Source: JACRBK01 sp964427955 (GTDB taxonomy: Bacteria > Chloroflexota > Anaerolineae > Aggregatilineales > Aggregatilineaceae). From it: a stretch of DNA of 24,231 bases. Of this stretch, positions 1 through 7,728 are shown piece after piece (positions within the stretch are counted from its first letter, which is position 1; every line of letters begins with the position of its first letter). A program made the position numbers and the translations under genes. The notes under the pieces were generated by a model. It did no database searches. It was not told the origin of the DNA and saw only the letters and a list, made by a program, of their open reading frames with translations. The DNA is taken from the NCBI GenBank assembly GCA_964427955.1, contig CAYRWY010000034.1, forward strand, positions 1-24,231, in the 5' to 3' direction.

Positions 1-708
1 GCCAAGCTCAAGGTTCCGGTTTTCATCGGGACGTTGGGCGGTTCGTTCATTGTGCGTGGCGCAGCACTGTTGCTTTCCGAAAACACCACGATTATCGGAC
101 TGCCGAAAGGTATTCGTGACTATGGCAACGAGTCACTGATCTATCTGGTGCGCGGCAAAGGTGGCGGAGTATATTTCCTGCGCCGTCCCGAAGTGACCGG
201 CGCGCTGCTGCGCAGTATGGATCGCATCTTCACCTACCCTGTCATTATCACCGCCATCATCGCCGTCATCGCCATTTTTGTGTTGAAGAAGACCGCGTTT
301 GGGCGGTACACCTATGCCATTGGTGGCAACCAGGAAGCCGCATTGCGCGCCGGCATCCCGGTGGATCGCCACATCATCATGTTGTACACGCTGTCGGCCA
401 CGACGGCGGGGATCGCTGGTTTCTTATCGACCCTGCGTTTTACGGCGGGTTCAGCGGTGATTGGCGACTCCTTGCTGCTGAATTCAATCGCCGCGGTCAT
501 CATTGGGGGTGTAAGCCTGTCTGGTGGCGCGGGGAGCGTGGTGGGTACCGTGATTGGCTCCCTGATCATTGCCGTGTTGACCACCGGCCTGGTGATGTTG
601 AACGTGCAAGCGTTCTGGCAGTTCGTCGTCGTTGGCATTGTGGTCATCGTGGCCGTATTGATTGACCAATCCCGTGACCTGATCATGGGTCGGGTGAAAT
701 CGGAGTAG
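1..708 (+). CDS. Sugar ABC transporter permease, RbsC/FrcC family (5' partial)
   Basis: Membrane subunit of a ribose/fructose/xylose-type sugar importer. The reading frame is open from base 1 (reads A-K-L-K-V-P-V-F), so the N-terminus lies outside the window; an internal TTG at 34 is unlikely to be the real start. The visible C-terminal 235 residues have several hydrophobic membrane spans. They also carry the family's cytoplasmic loop AIGGNQEAALRAGIPV, which resembles the EAA-like coupling motif of RbsC/XylH permeases, and a conserved Gly-rich stretch IIGGVSLSGGAGSV before the last two spans. The stop TAG at 706-708 is 7 nt before the start of the ATPase gene, so the two are one operon; the substrate-binding protein is presumably upstream. 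The sugar cannot be told from this sequence. Confidence 0.9.
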   Translation, partial: AKLKVPVFIGTLGGSFIVRGAALLLSENTTIIGLPKGIRDYGNESLIYLVRGKGGGVYFLRRPEVTGALLRSMDRIFTYPVIITAIIAVIAIFVLKKTAFGRYTYAIGGNQEAALRAGIPVDRHIIMLYTLSATTAGIAGFLSTLRFTAGSAVIGDSLLLNSIAAVIIGGVSLSGGAGSVVGTVIGSLIIAVLTTGLVMLNVQAFWQFVVVGIVVIVAVLIDQSRDLIMGRVKSE

Positions 709-715
709 AGGCGTT

Positions 716-1519
716 ATGGAGCAAACGGCAACTGAACAGCAGGGCGATATTCAGGCACGCGAACCGATGCTGCGGGTCCGTCAACTGGTCAAGCGCTTCG
801 GCGGCCTCACCGCTGTCAACAAAGTGGACATGGAAATCTACCCGGGCGAGGTCGTCGGGCTGGTCGGCGACAATGCCGCTGGCAAATCGACGCTGATCAA
901 ATGCATCGCCGGGGTGTACCAACCGGATGAAGGCGAGATTTACTTTCAAGGGCAGCGGGTGCGCTTTGCGCTGCCCATCGAAGCGCGCAAGGCCCACATC
1001 GAAACGATCTACCAAGACCTGGCGCTGGCGGGCAATCTGACGGTGGGCGCCAACATTTTCATGGGGCGCGAGGTCAAGAAACGTTATCTGGGCGGCTTGA
1101 TTCAAGTGCTGGACGAGAAATACATGCTCGCCGAATCACAAAAGGTTCTGGAGCGCCTGAAAATCGACATCCCCGATTACAACCAGCAGATCGAAACCCT
1201 GTCCGGTGGACAACGCCAGGCGGTGGCCATCGCGCGGGCGGTGTACTGGCAAGCGCGGTTGATGATCATGGACGAGCCGACCAACAACCTCGGCGTAATC
1301 GAACAGCGCAAAGTCCTGGACCTGGTTCAGGAACTGCGGACGCAGGGTGTCCCGGTCCTCCTGATCAGCCATACCATGCCGGACATTTTCGCCGTCACCG
1401 ACCGTATCATTGTGCTTCATCGGGGACACAAGGTCACCGAGAAGAAAACCGCTGAAACAGACAGCCAGGAAATCGTGCAGTATATGGTTGGGGCGCTCGA
1501 CGATAACCGGGTCGCATGA
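716..1519 (+). CDS. Sugar ABC transporter ATP-binding protein, single-domain FrcA type
   Basis: ATPase subunit that powers the permease encoded just upstream. It has Walker A GDNAAGKS (residues 51-58), signature LSGGQ (162-166), Walker B LMIMDEP with D186/E187 and an H-loop ISH near residue 219. At 267 aa it has one nucleotide-binding domain. RbsA, XylG and MglA have two in about 500 aa, so this fits the FrcA (fructose) subgroup working as a homodimer. The usual GDNGAGKS Walker A has Ala for the middle Gly here, which still fits GxxxxGK[ST]. ATG at 716 follows the permease stop by 7 nt. A hairpin terminator follows at 1554-1583. Family assignment is firm; the sugar is unknown. Confidence 0.93.
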   Translation: MEQTATEQQGDIQAREPMLRVRQLVKRFGGLTAVNKVDMEIYPGEVVGLVGDNAAGKSTLIKCIAGVYQPDEGEIYFQGQRVRFALPIEARKAHIETIYQDLALAGNLTVGANIFMGREVKKRYLGGLIQVLDEKYMLAESQKVLERLKIDIPDYNQQIETLSGGQRQAVAIARAVYWQARLMIMDEPTNNLGVIEQRKVLDLVQELRTQGVPVLLISHTMPDIFAVTDRIIVLHRGHKVTEKKTAETDSQEIVQYMVGALDDNRVA

Positions 1520-1549
1520 AGGCGGCGGTCGATCCTCGCAGCAGCCAAC

Positions 1550-1588
1550 AAAAGCGGGTTCATCCGAGACCGGGTGAACCCGCCGTTT
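1550..1588. terminator. Bidirectional intrinsic terminator between sugar ABC operon and aro operon
   Basis: Inverted repeat with arms 1554-1565 and 1572-1583, core GCGGGTTCA/TGAACCCGC, one G-T wobble and a 6-nt loop. Read on the minus strand (end of pheA) the stem is followed by TTTTGTT, a reasonable U-tract. On the plus strand it is followed by a weaker CGTTTATT. It sits exactly between two convergent operons, so it probably ends both. Confidence 0.8.
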
Positions 1589-1589
1589 A

Positions 1590-2435
1590 TTATCCGCCGC
1601 TGTTCGGTCCGCCCAGCGCCGCCGGATAGGACCCCAGCATCTTGACGATGGACGCCTGCCGCAGCAGTTCGGCCAGGGCGGCTTCCGCACCCGGATCGCG
1701 CCAGTGACCTTCGAAATCCAGGTAGAACCAGTACTGCCAGGGACGGCCCCGCATCGGGCGCGATTCGATCTTGGTGAGGTTGATATTGCGCAGCGCGAAC
1801 ACGCCCAGGCAGTCATACAACGCGCGCGGACGGTGCCGGACGGCGAAAACCAGGGAGGTCTTGCTGGGATCACGCCGCTGGGCGTCTTCCAGGCCGATGG
1901 CAAAGAACCGGGTCGAGTTCTGACCGGGCTGATCTTCCATCCCACTGTCCAGCACTTCCAACCCGTAGAGCTTGCCCGCCCACGCGCTGGCGATCACCCC
2001 GGTGTGGGGTTCGGGATGCTGCGCCAGATCGCGCGCCGAGCCTGCCGTATCGTAGCTGGCCACCGGCTCCCACCCGCGGCGGCGCAGGGTCTCGGCACAT
2101 TGGGCGAGGGCCTGCGGATGGGACTTGACCCGCTGAATATCTTCGATAGGCGTCCCCGCGGGCGCTAACAGGTGATGCTGGATGGGCAGCAGGTGTTCCG
2201 CCTGGACGCGAAAATCATATTCGGTCAGCAGTTCGTAGGCCTGGGCAATCGATCCGGTCAGGGCGTTCTCCACCGGGACCATCCCTTGCGTGGCCTTGCC
2301 CTGCTGGATCGCCTTGAAAATGTCCCCAAACGTTTCACAGGGGAGCGTCTCTACTCCTTCGCCAAAATGGCGTTGAATCGCTTCTTCCGAATACGCGCCG
2401 TGCTCTCCCTGAAACGCAATAATTCGTTCGTTCAA
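1590..2435 (-). CDS. pheA: Prephenate dehydratase
   Basis: Converts prephenate to phenylpyruvate, the committed step to phenylalanine. Monofunctional, 281 aa: catalytic domain (about 5-182) with PVENALTGS (54-62) and the catalytic TRF motif at 175-177 in NSTRFFAIG, then a C-terminal ACT domain (about 193-270). The ACT domain keeps ESRP (224-227), but its GAL motif reads PRALY (203-207) where PGALY is usual; see findings. The start codon is TTG at 2435-2433, chosen because GGGAGG lies 7-8 nt upstream and the N-terminus then matches the family length. It is the last gene of the aro operon, 13 nt after aroQ, and is followed by the terminator at 1550-1588. Confidence 0.95.
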   Translation of the reverse strand: MNERIIAFQGEHGAYSEEAIQRHFGEGVETLPCETFGDIFKAIQQGKATQGMVPVENALTGSIAQAYELLTEYDFRVQAEHLLPIQHHLLAPAGTPIEDIQRVKSHPQALAQCAETLRRRGWEPVASYDTAGSARDLAQHPEPHTGVIASAWAGKLYGLEVLDSGMEDQPGQNSTRFFAIGLEDAQRRDPSKTSLVFAVRHRPRALYDCLGVFALRNINLTKIESRPMRGRPWQYWFYLDFEGHWRDPGAEAALAELLRQASIVKMLGSYPAALGGPNSGG

Positions 2436-2448
2436 CCCGTTTCCTCCC

Positions 2449-2883
2449 TCACTGACTCACGATCTCTAACAGGGCTTCCAACGCCAGACGGTAGCCTACC
2501 CACCCCAGTCCGCCGATCTGCCCCTTGCAGACCGGGGCAATCAGCGAGGTGTGGCGGAAGGCTTCGCGAGCGTGAATATTCGAAAGATGGACTTCGATGG
2601 CAGGCAAATCCACCGCGCTGATGGCGTCACGCAAGGCTACGCTGGTATGGGTGTAGCCACCCGGATTGATGATGATCCCCGCCGCCCAGCCGCGCGCCGC
2701 GTGCAGAGCATCGATCAACATGCCCTCGTGATTGCTCTGCAAAATACGCAGCGCCGCGCCGTGCTCCTCGGCATAGGCTTGCAGGCGGGCGTTGATGTCG
2801 TCCAGCGTCACGCTGCCGTACACGCCCGGCTCGCGCGTGCCCAACAGGTTGAGGTTCGGACCGTGCAGCACCAGGATATTCAT
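2449..2883 (-). CDS. aroQ: 3-dehydroquinate dehydratase, type II
   Basis: Third step of the shikimate pathway: dehydrates 3-dehydroquinate to 3-dehydroshikimate through an enolate intermediate. At 144 aa it has the usual length of the dodecameric type II enzyme. All active-site positions known from the M. tuberculosis enzyme can be placed at an offset of two: N10, R17, Y22 (catalytic Tyr), N73, H79, H99 and R106. The start ATG at 2883 overlaps the aroB stop as ATGA, so translation is likely coupled. A longer reading frame runs upstream into aroB but has no family similarity there. Tenth-position pheA follows 13 nt downstream. Confidence 0.96.
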   Translation of the reverse strand: MNILVLHGPNLNLLGTREPGVYGSVTLDDINARLQAYAEEHGAALRILQSNHEGMLIDALHAARGWAAGIIINPGGYTHTSVALRDAISAVDLPAIEVHLSNIHAREAFRHTSLIAPVCKGQIGGLGWVGYRLALEALLEIVSQ

Positions 2884-3947
2884 GCGTCCTCCCGCAGACC
2901 TTCCAGGATAGCCAGCACTTCGCCCCGGGTGACATCCTTGACGACGGTGGCTTCGAGCCGGTCTTCCCCGGTGATCAGCACAAAACGCGCGGCGCCTTCC
3001 GTCCACTTTTTGTCGTGCCGCATGGCGTCCCAGAGATCCACCGGAGACAGGTGGCGATAACGAACGGGCAGATCGAGTTCGACCAACATTTGCTCGATTC
3101 TCCGCGCCACGCCGGGCGGGCACAACTCCCGCTTTTCGGACAGGCGCGCGGCAGCGACCAACCCCAGCGCTACCGCCTCGCCGTGCTTCCAGGCATAGCC
3201 GCTGGCCTGCTCGACGGCATGCCCAAAGGTGTGGCCGAGGTTCAAATAGGCGCGGGGACCCTGCTCCAGCCGGTCGATTTCGACCAGCTTGATCTTGACC
3301 GCCGCCGAGCGCGCGATGATTTCGTCGAGGCGCGCGGGCTGGTAGGGAGCAAAGGCCCCCAACAAATCCGCATCACCCACCAGCGCCGATTTCACCGCCT
3401 CGGCCAGGCCGCAGCGCAGCTCCACCGGCGGCAGCGTTTGGAGCGTCGAGGTATCGGCGAAGACGCCCAGCGGGTCTTTGAAGGCCCCGACTAGATTCTT
3501 GCCTTCGGGCAGGTCGATCCCGACCTTGCCGCCGATGCTGGCATCCACCATCGCGAGCAGGCTGGTCGGCGCCTGGACAAACGCGATCCCGCGCATGAAG
3601 GTCGCCGCCGCAAAGCCCGCCATATCCCCGATGACCCCGCCCCCCAGCGCGACGATCAACGTCGTCCGATCCGCCCCGCCTTGCAGCAGCCGGGTGTAAA
3701 TGCGCTGCATGGTCTCAAGGTTCTTATACTGCTCGCCATCGGGCACGGTGATCACGAATCCGCCCGGCAGCCGGGCCGCCAACGCCTGGCCATACAACGG
3801 CGCCAGCGTGGTATTGGTGATCACCGCCACGTGCCTGAAACCCCGTTCGATCACAAAACGGGGGAGTGCATCGAGCAGCGCCCCGGCCTGAATGATCACC
3901 GGGTACGCGCTGTCAGCCGACTGAACCGTCAATTGTGCTGGTGCCAT
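2880..3947 (-). CDS. aroB: 3-dehydroquinate synthase
   Basis: Second shikimate step: NAD- and metal-dependent cyclisation of DAHP to 3-dehydroquinate in the cytoplasm. At 355 aa it is full length. Visible motifs are GGGVIGD (102-108) for NAD binding, PTSLLAMVDASIGGK (127-141), and the metal ligands E183 (in CGLAEAVK), H239 (in LGHTFGH) and H255 (in KHGE). The start ATG at 3947 lies inside the end of aroK (19-nt overlap), and the stop overlaps the aroQ start by 4 nt. It is a stand-alone protein, not an AROM or AroKB fusion. Confidence 0.96.
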   Translation of the reverse strand: MAPAQLTVQSADSAYPVIIQAGALLDALPRFVIERGFRHVAVITNTTLAPLYGQALAARLPGGFVITVPDGEQYKNLETMQRIYTRLLQGGADRTTLIVALGGGVIGDMAGFAAATFMRGIAFVQAPTSLLAMVDASIGGKVGIDLPEGKNLVGAFKDPLGVFADTSTLQTLPPVELRCGLAEAVKSALVGDADLLGAFAPYQPARLDEIIARSAAVKIKLVEIDRLEQGPRAYLNLGHTFGHAVEQASGYAWKHGEAVALGLVAAARLSEKRELCPPGVARRIEQMLVELDLPVRYRHLSPVDLWDAMRHDKKWTEGAARFVLITGEDRLEATVVKDVTRGEVLAILEGLREDA

Positions 3948-4432
3948 AACCGGATCACCTCCTGTGCCACCTGCTGCGGCGTGAGACGGGTCGTATCAAT
4001 GTGGTTGGGCAAACGGTTATAGTGCTCAGTACGCGACGCAAACAGCCGTGCTAACCGTTCCGGGTCCCCATTGAACAGCGGGCGCGTGGTATCGCCCCCA
4101 ATCCGGCGGATGATCTCTGACAGATCGCAGGTCAGACCGATCAGCAGGCCGTGCGCGGCAAACGCGTCGTAAACCTGCGCATTCAAGAGCGCCCCGCCCC
4201 CGGTGGACACCACCTGGCCCGTCTGCGCCGCAATCTCCAGACAAACCGCGGCTTCGCGCTGACGAAACCCGGCTTCACCCTCCCGGGCGAACAGCTCCGG
4301 GATGGTGCACCCGGCCTGCATCACGATCACCGGATCGGTATCGACGAAGGTCAGGCCCAACTGCTCCGCCACCAGCCGCCCGACCGTAGTTTTGCCGGTT
4401 CCCATGAACCCGGACAGGACAATATTATTCAT
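3929..4432 (-). CDS. aroK: Shikimate kinase
   Basis: Fifth shikimate step: ATP-dependent phosphorylation of shikimate at O3. The 167-aa NMP-kinase fold shows Walker A GFMGTGKT (8-15), shikimate-binding D31-T-D33 and R57 in FRQRE, STGGGA (77-81), and the lid RPLF (119-122 region). The start ATG at 4432 gives the standard N-terminus; the frame stays open upstream to 4498 but that part is inside aroC. The ATG overlaps the aroC stop by 8 nt and the 3' end overlaps aroB by 19 nt, so three genes in a row are physically coupled. Confidence 0.95.
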   Translation of the reverse strand: MNNIVLSGFMGTGKTTVGRLVAEQLGLTFVDTDPVIVMQAGCTIPELFAREGEAGFRQREAAVCLEIAAQTGQVVSTGGGALLNAQVYDAFAAHGLLIGLTCDLSEIIRRIGGDTTRPLFNGDPERLARLFASRTEHYNRLPNHIDTTRLTPQQVAQEVIRLWHQHN

Positions 4433-5600
4433 AGCCGAACCGCCAGGGCACATTATCCATGGCGAGCGCCTCAACCTGGCTACGCCGCAGGACCGCAAAG
4501 CGTGGTCGTAGTTCGTCCAGGCTGTCGCCGCCCAGTTTGATCAACAGTTCGTCGGCCAGTACCAGCGCGACCATCGATTCGAGGATCACTACCGCGCGCG
4601 GCGTGGCGCAGAAGTCGCTGCGCTCGTAGCGAGTCTGATCCGGCTCACCAGTGGCCAGATTCACCGACCCTAACGGGGTCAGGGTCGTGCTGATCGGCTT
4701 CATCGCCGCCCGCACAATCAGCGGCGCACCGGTCGTCATGCCACCTTCCAGCCCGCCCGCGCGGTTGGTGCCGCGCGTCAGCCGTCCGTCGCCATCCACC
4801 TGGATGGCATCATGCACCTGGGTGCCCGGTTTACGCGCATTGGCAAACGCCGGGCCGATCTCCGCGCCCTTGATGCTCGGCACGCTGCATACCGCACCCA
4901 CCAACCGCCCGGTCAGGCGGCGGTCGTACTGGACGTGCGATCCCAGGCCGGGGGGCAGGTTCAGCACCACGACTTCGATCACCCCGCCCAGCGTGTCTTT
5001 GTCGATCTTGGCCTGGCGGATGGCCGCCTGGATGCGCTCGGAGGCCGCCGGATCGGGACAGTGCACCTCGGAGGCTTCGGCAGCGGCAAACCGCGCCGGG
5101 TAATCCGGCGGATCAGCCAGTTCCGCCACTTCGCCTGCAATTTCGGTCACGTAGCCGCCGACCACGATCCCCAACTCGGCCAGCAGACGCCGCGCCACGG
5201 CCCCGACCGCGACCCGCATCGCCGTTTCGCGCGCGCTGGCCCGCTCCAATGCCACCCGCAGATCGCGATACCCGTATTTGATGGCACCCGTCAGATCGGC
5301 ATGGCCGGGCCGCGGGATGGTCATCGGCGGGATTTCTTTTTCGGCCCAGTTGACCCAATCGCTGTTGGCAATCACCAGGCTGATGGGACCGCCGGTCGTC
5401 TGGCCGTTCATTACGCCCCCCGTGATGCGCACCTCGTCGTGCTCGATCTGCATTCGCCCCCCGCTGCCATAGCCCTGCTGGCGGCGGGCGAGATCGTGGT
5501 CAATGTCGTGCGACGTAAGCGGAATCCCGGCGGGCATCCCTTCGAGGATGCCAGTCAGCAGCGGGCCGTGACTCTCCCCTGCGGTCAAAAAACGCAGCAT
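4425..5600 (-). CDS. aroC: Chorismate synthase
   Basis: Final shikimate step: FMN-dependent 1,4-elimination of phosphate from EPSP to give chorismate. The 391-aa protein has the family N-terminus with AGESHG (catalytic H11), ARRQQGYGSGGRM (38-50), the second catalytic His in RPGHADL (H100), and the C-terminal RSDFCATPRA block. ATG at 5600 is preceded by GGAGGG about 7 nt upstream, in the 12-nt gap after aroE. It overlaps aroK by 8 nt. Length and motifs are normal for a monofunctional bacterial enzyme that needs an external flavin reductase. Confidence 0.97.
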   Translation of the reverse strand: MLRFLTAGESHGPLLTGILEGMPAGIPLTSHDIDHDLARRQQGYGSGGRMQIEHDEVRITGGVMNGQTTGGPISLVIANSDWVNWAEKEIPPMTIPRPGHADLTGAIKYGYRDLRVALERASARETAMRVAVGAVARRLLAELGIVVGGYVTEIAGEVAELADPPDYPARFAAAEASEVHCPDPAASERIQAAIRQAKIDKDTLGGVIEVVVLNLPPGLGSHVQYDRRLTGRLVGAVCSVPSIKGAEIGPAFANARKPGTQVHDAIQVDGDGRLTRGTNRAGGLEGGMTTGAPLIVRAAMKPISTTLTPLGSVNLATGEPDQTRYERSDFCATPRAVVILESMVALVLADELLIKLGGDSLDELRPRFAVLRRSQVEALAMDNVPWRFGYE

Positions 5601-5612
5601 AAGTTCCCTCCA

Positions 5613-6425
5613 TTACCAGTTTTTGAGGGCCGCTTCCGCCGCTGCCCGCATGACGTCGATGGGCGGCGCGATCCCGGTCCACTGCTCGAACGCTAATGCA
5701 CCCTGGTGCACCAACATCCCCAGCCCGCCCAGCGCCCGCGCGCCCGCCGCCTGAGCCTGGATCATCAACCGGGTAACGGGTGGATTATAGACTAAATCAT
5801 AGAGAACGGCTTTGGGTGGGAAAGGAACGTCAGCGGGCCAGGGCGAGTAGTTGACGTGCGGAGACATCCCGACCGGGGTGCAGTTGATCACCAGCCGGAC
5901 GCGCGCGGTCCAGGAGGCCAGATCACCATATCCGATCACGTTCTGCTCATCGCCGGGCGTGCGGCTGACAAAGGTCGGCGGCAGCGCACAGAGATACTCG
6001 TCCAGGGCATACTCGATGGCTTGTGCACTGCCCCCGGTGCCCAGGATCAGGCAAACGGCATCTTTCGTCCTGACCCGGTGGGCATCCAGATCATCGGCAA
6101 ACCCCAGCCAGTCGGTGTTGTCGGCGCGCAGCGTCCCATCCGGCAGCACGACCAGCGTATTCACGGCGTCAATCGCCTCGGCTTCGGGCGTCAGGACACT
6201 GATCTGAGGCAGGCGAAACGCAGCCTGCTTGTGCGGGATCGTGACGTTGAAGCCGCGATAGCCCTCGGCGATCAGGCGCGCGACCTCGTCCTCGAAGCGA
6301 TCCGGCGGTACGGGCAGCAGGTCGTAATGCCAATCCAGCCCCAGCGCCGCGAAGGCCGCGTTATGCATCGCCGGAGAGAGCGAGTGCGCCACCGGCCAGC
6401 CAAGCAAGCCGACCCGCTCAGTCAT
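5613..6425 (-). CDS. aroE: Shikimate dehydrogenase (NADP+)
   Basis: Fourth shikimate step: reduces 3-dehydroshikimate to shikimate with NADPH. The 270-aa protein has HSLSP (14-18) for substrate binding, FNVTIPHK with catalytic K66, NTDW with its partner D105, the cofactor loop GTGGSA (129-134), and NCTPVGM plus YDLVYNP in the C-terminal half. The start ATG at 6425 lies inside the aroA stop region (8-nt overlap). A frame open to 6506 is rejected because it is entirely inside aroA. It is followed by aroC after 12 nt. Confidence 0.95.
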   Translation of the reverse strand: MTERVGLLGWPVAHSLSPAMHNAAFAALGLDWHYDLLPVPPDRFEDEVARLIAEGYRGFNVTIPHKQAAFRLPQISVLTPEAEAIDAVNTLVVLPDGTLRADNTDWLGFADDLDAHRVRTKDAVCLILGTGGSAQAIEYALDEYLCALPPTFVSRTPGDEQNVIGYGDLASWTARVRLVINCTPVGMSPHVNYSPWPADVPFPPKAVLYDLVYNPPVTRLMIQAQAAGARALGGLGMLVHQGALAFEQWTGIAPPIDVMRAAAEAALKNW

Positions 6426-7728
6426 GGTCCACCCACTCCACGTCTGCGCCAAGCGCCTGCATGGTCTCCACGAAGCCGGGGAACGAGTCCTCGACGCAGC
6501 GCGCATCGTTCACCAGGGTGTCCCCGTCAGCACACAGCCCGGCCACCACCAGCGACATCGCGATCCGGTGATCGTCGTGACCTTCCACGACTGCGCCGCG
6601 CAGCTTTTGGGGTCCGCGCAGCGCAAAGCCGTCGGCGCGCTCTTCGATCTGCGCTCCCAGTTTGCGCAGCTCACCCGCCATCACGGCGATCCGGTCCGTC
6701 TCTTTGACGCGCAGTTCCGCCGCGTCCGACACGACCGTTGGTCCCTCGGCCTGCGTCGCGGCGACCATCAGCGCGGGGAATTCGTCGATAGCGCGCACGA
6801 TCAGATCGCCCTGGATGTCCGCGCCGGACAGCGTCATCCGCCGCACGACCATATCTGCCACCGGCTCACCGGCTTCGTCCCAGGCGTCGGACACCACCAC
6901 CTGGGATCGCATCAGCGCGAAGATGTCCAGAATTCCGGTGCGAGTGGGGTTGACGTTCACGCCCTCGATGCAAACATCCCCGTCGGCGGTCAACAGTCCG
7001 GCCACCAGCACGAACGCCGCGGACGAAATGTCCCCCGGGACGGTGACGTCGAAGGCGTGCAGGGCCGCGCCAGGCGTGAGCGTCACGCAGCCGCCGTCCG
7101 TCTGGACGTCCAGCCCCAGGCCGCGCAGCATCCGCTCGGTGTGATCGCGCGCCGGACCCGGCTCGATCACCGTCGTCGGGCCGTCGGCGAACAGCCCGGC
7201 CAACAGCACGCAGCTTTTGACCTGGGCGCTGGCGACCGGCATGGAGTAGGTAATCCCGTGCAAAGATGCCGGGCTGATGTGCAGCGGGGCACGCCCGTCG
7301 GTGTCGGCGATCTGCGCGCCCATCTGGCGCAGCGGACCGGTGACGCGGCGCATCGGACGCCGCCGGAGCTGGTCGCTCCCATCCAGCACGCTGGGGAACG
7401 CCTGCCCGGCCAGCACGCCCGCCAGCAGCCGGATCGCCGTCCCGGCGTTCACGCAGTTCAGCGGCCCTGCCGGAGCCAGCAGACCGCGCAGGCCGCGCCC
7501 GTGCACGGTCAGCGTCGTGCTGTCGTGCCGCTCGATTTCGACCCCCAGCGCGCGCATACAACCCAACGTCGCCAGCGTATCGCCCGCCGGGAGAAAGCCC
7601 CGCACCTGGCTCACCCCGTCGGCCAGGCCGCCCAGGATCAAGCTGCGGTGAGAAATCGACTTGTCGCCCGGCACGCGCACCGTACCGTGTAACCCTCGCC
7701 CAGGTCTGACGCGAATGGCACGACTCAT
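6418..7728 (-). CDS. aroA: 5-enolpyruvylshikimate-3-phosphate synthase
   Basis: Sixth shikimate step: joins PEP to shikimate 3-phosphate. The 436-aa protein shows VPGDKSISHRSL (19-30, with K23 and R28), NAGTAIRLL (94-102), RVKETDRI and DHRIAMS, all active-site motifs of EPSP synthase. By chance its residues 94-101 fall at the same numbers as in the E. coli enzyme. G96 and T97 are kept, and position 101 is Leu where E. coli has Pro. ATG at 7728 overlaps the tyrA stop as ATGA. The family is certain; glyphosate sensitivity cannot be judged by eye. Confidence 0.97.
   Translation of the reverse strand: MSRAIRVRPGRGLHGTVRVPGDKSISHRSLILGGLADGVSQVRGFLPAGDTLATLGCMRALGVEIERHDSTTLTVHGRGLRGLLAPAGPLNCVNAGTAIRLLAGVLAGQAFPSVLDGSDQLRRRPMRRVTGPLRQMGAQIADTDGRAPLHISPASLHGITYSMPVASAQVKSCVLLAGLFADGPTTVIEPGPARDHTERMLRGLGLDVQTDGGCVTLTPGAALHAFDVTVPGDISSAAFVLVAGLLTADGDVCIEGVNVNPTRTGILDIFALMRSQVVVSDAWDEAGEPVADMVVRRMTLSGADIQGDLIVRAIDEFPALMVAATQAEGPTVVSDAAELRVKETDRIAVMAGELRKLGAQIEERADGFALRGPQKLRGAVVEGHDDHRIAMSLVVAGLCADGDTLVNDARCVEDSFPGFVETMQALGADVEWVDHD

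Noticed and set aside
2884..3123. Longer aroQ reading frame (224 aa)
   Set aside because: The extra 80 residues are aroB read in another frame; type II dehydroquinases start at the MNILVLHGPNLNLLG motif.
6426..6506. N-terminal extension of aroE to an upstream start
   Set aside because: The extension lies wholly inside aroA, and the ATG at 6425 gives the standard MTERVGLLGWPVAHS start of the family.
6424..7692. 422-aa plus-strand open frame opposite aroA
   Set aside because: It is antisense to a clear EPSP synthase; composition (His/Arg/Gln/Pro-rich) is that of a GC-rich shadow frame and shows no domain.
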